Assembly: GCA_964638635.1 (NCBI GenBank)
Contig: CAZXAQ010000008.1
Coordinates: forward strand, 20,178 to 84,177
Source of the DNA: SZUA-430 sp964638635
GTDB taxonomy: Bacteria; Pseudomonadota; Alphaproteobacteria; Micropepsales; Micropepsaceae
Direction: 5' to 3'
Length of the DNA: 64,000 bases
Every line of letters starts with the position of its first letter. Position 1 is the first letter of the stretch. A model generated the notes under the pieces. That model was not told the DNA's origin. It did no database searches and worked only from the letters and a program-made list of their open reading frames with translations. The position numbers and the translations under genes are program-made. This document shows, piece after piece, positions 49,363-56,472 of this stretch.

Positions 49363-50703
49363 GTGGCTGGGAAATCGCAAGAGCGCGCAGTCGTCGCGCC
49401 GGAAGCTGATCTGCCGTGGGGCGAAACCGCTTCGCTGCGCGCGCGTGTCGACGCCTATTTCGATCGCATGCGCGATGGGCACGTGGTCGCTGGCCGCGTG
49501 CCGGGACCCGGTTCGCTGCAATTGTGGAGCAACGACTATCTCGGTCTCGGCGGCCATCCGGAGATCGTAAAGGCACAGGTCGATCTTCTGGAGAGCCATT
49601 CGGAAGGCGTCTTCATGTCGGCCGTGTTCTTGGGTGCGACCAGCTTGCAGCGCCGCTTCGAACAACAAATGGCGTCGTATCTCGGCGCCGACGCCGCAGT
49701 GCTCTGTCAGTCGGGTTGGAGCGCGAACACCGGTCTGGTGCAGGCGCTGGTCGATGAGCGGACGCCCGTTTATCTCGATCAATTCGCGCATGCTTCCATG
49801 TGGGAAGGCGCGCATATGGCGGGCGCGACCACGCACGCGTTTCGGCACAATCAAGCGGCGCATCTCGAGCGCCAGATCAAACAATATGGTCCGGGGCTCA
49901 TCCTGGTCGACGCGATCTATTCGGCTTACGGCACGGTTTGCCCGCTTGCTGAGATTGCCGCCGTGAGCGAGCGCATGGGCTGCATCTTGGCGGTCGACGA
50001 GTCGCATGCGATCGGCGTCTACGGCCCGCACGGCGAAGGCTTGGTGCATACGCTGGGTCTGACCGAGAAGGTGCAGTACCGTACGTTCAGCCTCTCAAAA
50101 GCGTTTGCGACGCGCGCCGGCATGGTGGCCGGACCTCAGCGGGCGATGTCCTATTTCCCTTATGAAGCGCGTCCGGCGATCTTTTCGTCGGCGGTTTTGC
50201 TGCATGAGGTTGCGGGCCTCGCGGCGACGCTGAAGGTCGTGCAGGAAGAAGACTGGCGCCGCCAGCAGCTTTGGTACAACACGCGCTATCTGCGCCGCGG
50301 GTTGAAGGGGCTCGGCTACGCGGTTGATCAAAGCACGTCGCAGATTATCGCGTTGCCCAGCGGCAACGACGCGCAGACGCGCGCGTTACGCGACGCGCTG
50401 GAAGACCGCGACGTGTTCGGTGCAGTGTTTTGCGCACCGGCGACGCCCAAGAACCACGGCGTGATCCGGCTTTCCGTCAATGCGCGGCTGCGCGAGGACG
50501 ATCTCAACCGCGTGATCGAGGCTTTTGCCGCGATCGCGCGCGACAAGGTGATCGATCCGTGGCCGCGGGATCTCATCGCGGCGCACAGCGCCGCCGACGA
50601 AAACGAACGCCTCATCAACAGCGCCGTCGCCTCGCTGCAGACGGCGGCAAAAGACTTGCGCCGGGCGGCCAGCCGCTGGCTCGACAAGGATCGCAGGCCA
50701 TGA
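49363..50703 (+). CDS. cqsA: CqsA-like alpha-oxoamine synthase (autoinducer synthase)
   Basis: This 446-residue PLP enzyme of the alpha-oxoamine synthase family is closest in pattern to Vibrio CqsA, which joins an acyl-CoA to S-adenosylmethionine on the way to the quorum signal CAI-1. Shared landmarks are QLWSNDYLGL, GVFMSAVFL, LCQSGWSANTGLVQ, AHASMWEGAHMA, GPGLILVD, VDESHAIGVYG, SLSKAFATRAG (Schiff-base Lys246), PAIFSSAVL, and VFGAVFCAPATPKN near the C-terminus. The last does not occur in KBL, BioF or serine palmitoyltransferase. GTG at 49363 is chosen because GGAGG at 49352-49356 is correctly spaced for it and too close to the GTG at 49357. The stop overlaps the next gene by three bases. 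Confidence 0.9.
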   Translation: MAGKSQERAVVAPEADLPWGETASLRARVDAYFDRMRDGHVVAGRVPGPGSLQLWSNDYLGLGGHPEIVKAQVDLLESHSEGVFMSAVFLGATSLQRRFEQQMASYLGADAAVLCQSGWSANTGLVQALVDERTPVYLDQFAHASMWEGAHMAGATTHAFRHNQAAHLERQIKQYGPGLILVDAIYSAYGTVCPLAEIAAVSERMGCILAVDESHAIGVYGPHGEGLVHTLGLTEKVQYRTFSLSKAFATRAGMVAGPQRAMSYFPYEARPAIFSSAVLLHEVAGLAATLKVVQEEDWRRQQLWYNTRYLRRGLKGLGYAVDQSTSQIIALPSGNDAQTRALRDALEDRDVFGAVFCAPATPKNHGVIRLSVNARLREDDLNRVIEAFAAIARDKVIDPWPRDLIAAHSAADENERLINSAVASLQTAAKDLRRAASRWLDKDRRP

Positions 50704-53700
50704 AGACCAACAACTCCACGGGCGCGGTTCGCGAGTCCGACGGGACGCTCGCCTATAACTACTGCCAGTGGCTTTATCGCTATCGCTGGCACGTCGTGGC
50801 ATTCTATGTGCTCGTCGCCGCGGTCGCGGCTTGGCAGGCGCTTGAGCTCAAGTCCACGATGGACAACCGCGTGTTCTTCGGACCGGAGAACCCGGAACTC
50901 AAACTTCTGACGAAACTTGAGAAAGACTATTCGCAGACGAACGACGTTCTGATCGCGATCGAGCCCAAGGGCGGCGACGTGTTCACGCGCGAGGGGCTTA
51001 GCGCCGTTCTCGAACTGACCGAGCGGCTTTGGAAGGCGCCCTTCGCGACGCGCGTAGACTCGCTCACGAATTTCCAGTACTCGCGCGGCAACAGCGACGA
51101 GGTCGCGATCGGCGATCTGGTGCCGAAGCATTTTACCTTCTCGGCGGACGAGCTCGAGCGTGCGCGCATCATCGCGCTCCGGGAGCCGCTGTTGAAGGGC
51201 CTGCTCGTCTCGCGCACCGGCAGCGTTGCGGGCGTGCGGGTGAACTTCCAGTTTCCGCGCGACGACGCCGCCAGCGTCGCGAAGATTGCGGACTATCTCT
51301 CTGCGGTCCAAGCCGACTTCAAAACCAAACACCCGAACGTCGAAATCTACTTCACCGGCAACGTGATGGTGATGCAGGCGTTCGGTGAGGCACAGCAACG
51401 CGACATCGTCTATCTCGTGCCGCTGATGATCGCCGCGATGACGTTGATCCTTTACTTGCTGCTTCGGTCTTGGGCTGCGACGGTGATCGCGATGTCCGTT
51501 GCGGGGCTCTCCATGCTGATCGCGATGGGGGCGGCCAGCGCAATGGGGATCGTGCTCAGTGCGGGCACAGCGCCGGCGCCGTTTATCGTGCTGACCGTGG
51601 CGCTTGCGTACAGCGTCCATTTGATCGCGGAATATGTCGACGGCTGCCGCCTTGGCGCGTCGAACCGTGTGTCGGCGCTAGGCGCCGTCGAGTCCAACAT
51701 CTTCCCGATTTTCTTGACCAGTCTGACGACGGCGATCGGCTTCTTGAGCATGAACTCGTCCGACGCACCGCCGTTTCACGACCTCGGCAACATCTCGGCG
51801 ATCGGCGTTGCTGCTGCGTTCATTTTGGCATTCAGCCTGACGCCGGCGTTGCTGCAGATCTTCACGGTGCCGGTCGATCCGAAGACGAGCGTGACGCATA
51901 TCGCGCTCAAAGAGGCGGCGAAGCTCGTCAACGCCAAGCCTGGGCAGGTGTTGATGGCGATGGCCACCGTGGTTTTGGTGCTTGCCGTCGGTATCCTGCA
52001 CATGCGCCAATCGGAGAATTGGGTCGAGTATTTCGACGAGACGTTCCAGTTCCGGCGTGACACGGATGCGGTGCTGGAGAAGCTGACCGGGTTCGACGTG
52101 CTTGAGTTTTCGGTTCCGGCGACCGCGCAGGGCGGTGTCGAGAGTCCGGAGTATATGGCCAAATTGCACGAGTTCACGACGTGGTTACGCAAGCAGCCCG
52201 AGGTTCTGAACGTCATCGCGGTCAGCGACATCGTCAAGCGTGTGAACCGGAACGTTCACGGCGACGATCCAGCCTATGATCGGCTGCCTACCGGCCGGGA
52301 CGAGGTTGCGCAGTACCTGTTGCTGTATGAGATGTCGCTGCCGCACGGCTTGAGCCTGACGGATCGAATTACGGCGTCGCGGGATGCGTCGCGCGTGACG
52401 GTCGTCGTCGGCAAAGACGGAAAGAACTTACCGTCGGACGTGCTGATCCCCTTGTCCGAGCGTTTCGAACAATGGCTTCTGATCAATGGCGGTCCGGCTA
52501 TGGCCACGCAAGGGACGGGCCTGTCGCTGATGTTCGCGCACTTGTCGGAGCGCAACATCACGCTGATGATCGGCGGCACGTCGGTCGCCGTGCTTTTGGT
52601 GTCGCTGATTCTGATTATCGGCCTGCGCAGCTTTAAGCTTGCGATGGTTTCGCTTGTGGGCGACTTCGTGCCCGCCATCATGGCATTGGGGCTTTGGGGC
52701 TACCTCGTCGCCGAGATGAACGTTGCGGTGTCGATCGTGGCGGCGATGACGTTCGGCATCGTGGTCGACGACACGATTCACTATTTATCGAAGTACGCGC
52801 GCGCGCGCCGCATCTTGGGTATGACGCCCGATCAGGCGGTCGAGTACGCCTTTACCTCCACGGGTAAAGCCATGATCTTCACGATGACCGTGATGTGCTT
52901 CGGCTTTACGGTGTTGAGCTTCTCGTCGTTCGGCGTGAATGCCACGCTGGGCGCGCTTACCGTGATCACGTTCGGCTTTGCGCTTTTGTCGGACTTTTTG
53001 ATCTTGGCGCCGTTGCTTTTGATCTGCGACCGCGAGTTCAAGATGTTCGCTTGGCACCCCGTGCGCCGCATCTCAGGCGTCACGGAAAACGACGCGCTGC
53101 GCGAGCGGGTGGATGCATATTTCAAGCGCATGGTCACAGACGAGGGGCACTTGGTCGCCGGGCGGGCGCCGGGGCCGGGCTCGGTTCAGTTGTGGAGCAA
53201 TGACTATTTGGGCCTTGGCGGCCACCCGGAAATCGTGAAGGCGCAGGCCGACGTGTTGCGCACGCATGCGGAAGGCGTGTTCATGTCGGCGGTGTTCTTG
53301 AACGACACCAGCTTGCAGCGCCAGTTCGAGCGCGAGATGGCGTCGTTCCTGGATGCGGATGCGACCGTCCTTTGCCAATCCGGCTGGAGCGCGAACACCG
53401 GGCTGGTCCAGGCCTTGGCGAACGAAGGCACGCCGATCTATCTGGACCAGTACGCGCACGCGTCGCTTTGGGACGGTGCCCGCATGGCGCGCGCGAAAGC
53501 CCACCCGTTCCGTCACAACGATCCTTCGCAGTTGGAACGTATGATCAAGCGATACGGACCGGGGCTCATTCTGGTGGACTCAGTCTATTCGGCGTTCGGT
53601 ACGATTTGCCCGTTGAAGGAGCTTGTCGAGGTCGCGGAGCGCGAAGGCTGCACGCTTGTGGTCGACGAGTCGCATGCGGTTGGCGTGTACGGTTCGCAAG

Positions 53701-54335
53701 GGGAAGGTCTGGTCCACGCGCTTGGCCTTGCCGACCGCGTTCACTATCGTACCCTGAGCTTGTCGAAAGCGTTCGCGACTCGCGCCGGTATGGTGGCGGG
53801 TCCTTCGCGGGTGATGACCTATTTCCCCTACGAGGCGAAACCCGCGATCTTCTCGTCGGCGGTGCTGCTGCACGAAATCGCGGGTCTTTCGGCGACATTG
53901 CGGGTGATCAAGAGCGAGGGCTGGCGCCGCGCTCAGCTGTGGGAGAATACAGCGTATCTGCGGCGGGAACTGACGCGGCTCGGCTATGCGGTCGATCAAA
54001 GCGACACGCAGATTGTCGCGCTGCAATCCGGAACGGATGCGCAGACGCGCGCGTTGCGCGACGAACTGGAGCAACGGGGCGTGTTCGGTGCCGTGTTCTG
54101 CTCGCCGGCGACGCCGAAGAACCACGGCATCATTCGCTTGTCGGTCAACGCACGATTGAGCAAGCAGGAATTGGACCGGGTGGTCGATGCGTGCGAGCAG
54201 ATTGCGCGGACGCGGCCGATCAAGCCGTGGCCGGAAGACTTGCTGGTGCCGCAGCGCGCTCAGCCGGTGCGGAGCGAGATGGGATCGACGGGCTGGGCGG
54301 GGCTAGGGATGCCCGTGCCGTCGGCAGGATCGTGA
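50700..54335 (+). CDS. RND/MMPL exporter fused to a second CqsA-like synthase
   Basis: This is one uninterrupted 1211-residue frame. Residues 1 to about 788 are an RND/MMPL-type exporter: helix 1 at 33-50, a periplasmic loop (DNRVFFGPENPELKLLTKLE), helices 2-6, and a second half with TFGIVVDDTIHYLSKYARA (proton-relay Asp pair). After a linker of about ten residues, residues 790-1211 form a full CqsA domain with LWSNDYLGLGGHPEIV, LCQSGWSANTGLVQ, VDESHAVGVYG, the Schiff-base Lys1023 in SLSKAFATRAG, and VFGAVFCSPATPKN. MMPL C-termini are cytoplasmic, so the synthase would sit at the pump's inner face. The ATG at 50700 overlaps the stop of the free-standing cqsA. I know of no described protein with this architecture. 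Confidence 0.92.
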   Translation: MKTNNSTGAVRESDGTLAYNYCQWLYRYRWHVVAFYVLVAAVAAWQALELKSTMDNRVFFGPENPELKLLTKLEKDYSQTNDVLIAIEPKGGDVFTREGLSAVLELTERLWKAPFATRVDSLTNFQYSRGNSDEVAIGDLVPKHFTFSADELERARIIALREPLLKGLLVSRTGSVAGVRVNFQFPRDDAASVAKIADYLSAVQADFKTKHPNVEIYFTGNVMVMQAFGEAQQRDIVYLVPLMIAAMTLILYLLLRSWAATVIAMSVAGLSMLIAMGAASAMGIVLSAGTAPAPFIVLTVALAYSVHLIAEYVDGCRLGASNRVSALGAVESNIFPIFLTSLTTAIGFLSMNSSDAPPFHDLGNISAIGVAAAFILAFSLTPALLQIFTVPVDPKTSVTHIALKEAAKLVNAKPGQVLMAMATVVLVLAVGILHMRQSENWVEYFDETFQFRRDTDAVLEKLTGFDVLEFSVPATAQGGVESPEYMAKLHEFTTWLRKQPEVLNVIAVSDIVKRVNRNVHGDDPAYDRLPTGRDEVAQYLLLYEMSLPHGLSLTDRITASRDASRVTVVVGKDGKNLPSDVLIPLSERFEQWLLINGGPAMATQGTGLSLMFAHLSERNITLMIGGTSVAVLLVSLILIIGLRSFKLAMVSLVGDFVPAIMALGLWGYLVAEMNVAVSIVAAMTFGIVVDDTIHYLSKYARARRILGMTPDQAVEYAFTSTGKAMIFTMTVMCFGFTVLSFSSFGVNATLGALTVITFGFALLSDFLILAPLLLICDREFKMFAWHPVRRISGVTENDALRERVDAYFKRMVTDEGHLVAGRAPGPGSVQLWSNDYLGLGGHPEIVKAQADVLRTHAEGVFMSAVFLNDTSLQRQFEREMASFLDADATVLCQSGWSANTGLVQALANEGTPIYLDQYAHASLWDGARMARAKAHPFRHNDPSQLERMIKRYGPGLILVDSVYSAFGTICPLKELVEVAEREGCTLVVDESHAVGVYGSQGEGLVHALGLADRVHYRTLSLSKAFATRAGMVAGPSRVMTYFPYEAKPAIFSSAVLLHEIAGLSATLRVIKSEGWRRAQLWENTAYLRRELTRLGYAVDQSDTQIVALQSGTDAQTRALRDELEQRGVFGAVFCSPATPKNHGIIRLSVNARLSKQELDRVVDACEQIARTRPIKPWPEDLLVPQRAQPVRSEMGSTGWAGLGMPVPSAGS

Positions 54336-54346
54336 GGAGAAGAGTC

Positions 54347-55165
54347 ATGTTCAAACAATCCGTTTTGAGCGTTTCGGTGCTGTTCATCGCGGCGTCGGTC
54401 TTGACGGCCGATGCGTCGCCGCAGCTGCCGGCCGACCCGAAAGCGAAGGGGCGCGAGATCACCGCCGAGTCGATCCGCCGGGACTCGGGCTTTGCCGACA
54501 CGCGCTCGGAGATGACGATGTCGTTGATGAGCGACGGCACAGAGGTCAGCCGGCGTACGCTGCGCATGAGCGTTCTTGAGGGGCCGAACAACGATGTCGG
54601 CGACAAGTCGGTCATCTTCTTCGAAACCCCGAAGGACGTACAGGGCACGGTGCTTTTGACGCACACGAAGATTTTGGCCCCGGACGACCAGTGGATTTTC
54701 ATTCCGGCGATCTCGCGCGTGAAACGCATCGCCTCGGCCAACAAGTCCGGGCCGTTCTTGGGCAGCGAGTTCGCGTATGAAGACCTGACGGCCCAGGAGC
54801 TCGGCAAGTACGAGTATTTGTGGCTGCGCGACGAGGCGTGCCCGGAGGGCGGACGGCAGTGCCATGTGGTGCAGCGCAAGCCGCTCTACGAGAACTCGGG
54901 TTATAAGCGGCAGGTCGCGTGGATCGACACCACCGACTACCAGTTCCGTAAGATCGAGTTTTACAATCTTGAAGACCGGCTGCTGAAAACGTTGACGCTG
55001 GCGAACTATCAGCTGCACGAGGGGCGCTTCTGGCGGCCGCATCAGCTCATGATGATCAATCATCAGACGGGGCGTTCCACGAAACTCGACGTGACGGCGC
55101 TCAAGTTTAGGACGGGATTAACCGAGACCGACTTTACTGAGCAAGCGATGGAGCGCTTGAGGTAA
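54347..55165 (+). CDS. LolA-like outer-membrane lipoprotein-sorting family protein
   Basis: This 272-residue protein has a signal peptide (residues 1-23, ending TADASP). The body has the half-barrel pattern of the LolA-like family (EMTMSLMSDGTEVSRRTLRM, KSVIFFETPKDVQGTVLLTH, DDQWIFIPAISRVKRIASANKSGPFLGSEFAYEDL) and two Cys in DEACPEGGRQCHVV that could form a disulfide. Members carrying KRI...FLGSEFAYEDL are regularly encoded beside RND/MMPL exporters and are thought to carry a hydrophobic cargo across the periplasm. GAGGAGA six bases before the ATG is the ribosome binding site. The gene lies 11 bases after the fusion gene, so it belongs to the same operon. Confidence 0.9.
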   Translation: MFKQSVLSVSVLFIAASVLTADASPQLPADPKAKGREITAESIRRDSGFADTRSEMTMSLMSDGTEVSRRTLRMSVLEGPNNDVGDKSVIFFETPKDVQGTVLLTHTKILAPDDQWIFIPAISRVKRIASANKSGPFLGSEFAYEDLTAQELGKYEYLWLRDEACPEGGRQCHVVQRKPLYENSGYKRQVAWIDTTDYQFRKIEFYNLEDRLLKTLTLANYQLHEGRFWRPHQLMMINHQTGRSTKLDVTALKFRTGLTETDFTEQAMERLR

Positions 55166-55177
55166 GAATTCGTTTAC

Positions 55178-56404
55178 GTGTTGGGGCGGGGTAGGAAAAG
55201 AACAGTCATACTCCTCCCGCTCCTCTCGGTTGCTGCGGGCCTGCAGACGGCTGCGGCCGACGGCACGCTGACGATGCGCGGCAGCCTGGGCGTCGAGGTT
55301 CGCGCCTTCACGATGCGGCCTGCTTACGCGCTGCAGGACGGCGATCCGGTCCAAGGCTCTATCGTTGCGGATGCCAAAGTGTCATGGGCGTCGGCGAACA
55401 ACGATGTCGTGATCGACGTGGCACCGTTCTTGCGGCTTGACGGCACGGACGACGAGCGCACGCATGGCGACCTACGGGAAGCGGCGATCAACGTCTATTC
55501 CGATCACTTGGATCTGCGGCTCGGCGTCAGCAAGGTCTATTGGGGCGTGACGGAGTCGCGCAAACTCGTCGATATCGTCAATCAGACCGACCTGGTGGAG
55601 GAGCCTGAGGGGGACGAAAAGCTCGGCCAGCCGATGATCATGCTGCGAGGGCATATGGAGGACTTCGAGGCATCGGCGTTTGTGCTTCCCGCGTTCCGGC
55701 CGCGGACGTTTCCGGGGCCAGAAGGCCGCCTGCGGCCTGGGATTCCGATCGACGAAGACCGGGCGCTTTACGAGTCAGGGGAGCGGACCGGCAGGGTCGA
55801 TGTTGCGGGGCGGCTTAAGGGTCGGATCGACGACCTTGATGTCGGCATTTCCTATTTCTCCGGGACCAGCCGCGAGCCGCGTTTCGCGTTCGATGGCACC
55901 GTGCTCGTGCCCGTCTATGACGTGATCGATCAGGCGGGGTTGGACGTTCAGGCGACTCTGGATGCCACGCTGCTGAAACTGGAAGCGATTACCCGCGACG
56001 GGCACAGGGGATCCGGCGCGCGACGGTTCTCGGCCGTCGTGCTGGGGCTTGAGCATACGTTCTCGCAGTTTGCCGGCACGAATTGGGACGTTGGGGCCGT
56101 GCTCGAGTTCAACTGGGATGACCGGCCGGACTCCGCACCGCCCACGATCTACGACAAGGACTTCTTCGTGGGTGCCCGGTTCGCGTTCAACGATGACGGC
56201 GACAGTTCGGCTCTTTTGGGTGCATTGATCGATGCGGAGAAAGGTTCTGTTTACGCAACGATCGAGGCCTCCACACGTCTTTACGAGTCGTTACGACTGG
56301 AGATCGAGGGCGCCTTCGTTTTGCGGGCCGACGACGCCGATTGGGTTTTGCGCCAATACCGCCGCGATTCGTTCATTAGCCTTCGGTTAATGCAGTACTT
56401 CTAG
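55178..56404 (+). CDS. Outer-membrane beta-barrel protein, exporter partner
   Basis: This 408-residue protein has a basic N-terminus and signal peptide (LGRGRKRTVILLPLLSVAAGLQTAAA), then alternating amphipathic strands over the full length, ending SLRLMQYF with a C-terminal Phe as recognised by BAM. Blocks LDLRLGVSKVYWGVTESRKLVDIVNQTD and LGQPMIMLRGH resemble the DUF1302-like barrel proteins that accompany RND and LolA-like genes. GTG at 55178 follows the upstream stop by 12 bases; the ribosome binding site is weak. The inferred role is to pass the exported compound across, or insert it into, the outer membrane, completing an inner-membrane/periplasm/outer-membrane route. Confidence 0.85.
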   Translation: MLGRGRKRTVILLPLLSVAAGLQTAAADGTLTMRGSLGVEVRAFTMRPAYALQDGDPVQGSIVADAKVSWASANNDVVIDVAPFLRLDGTDDERTHGDLREAAINVYSDHLDLRLGVSKVYWGVTESRKLVDIVNQTDLVEEPEGDEKLGQPMIMLRGHMEDFEASAFVLPAFRPRTFPGPEGRLRPGIPIDEDRALYESGERTGRVDVAGRLKGRIDDLDVGISYFSGTSREPRFAFDGTVLVPVYDVIDQAGLDVQATLDATLLKLEAITRDGHRGSGARRFSAVVLGLEHTFSQFAGTNWDVGAVLEFNWDDRPDSAPPTIYDKDFFVGARFAFNDDGDSSALLGALIDAEKGSVYATIEASTRLYESLRLEIEGAFVLRADDADWVLRQYRRDSFISLRLMQYF

Positions 56405-56472
56405 GGCGGCGGTTAGCCCGCCTTTAAGCGCAGGCAGCGTAGGGTTTGCGCCCTGGTGCCTGGGTTTTTCTT

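Noticed and set aside
53040..53140. Assembly artefact joining an exporter gene to cqsA
   Set aside because: No frame change is needed, the linker is smooth, codon use is even across the joint, and the fused domain differs from the free copy throughout, so it is not a misassembled duplicate. Read-level confirmation is still listed under the finding.
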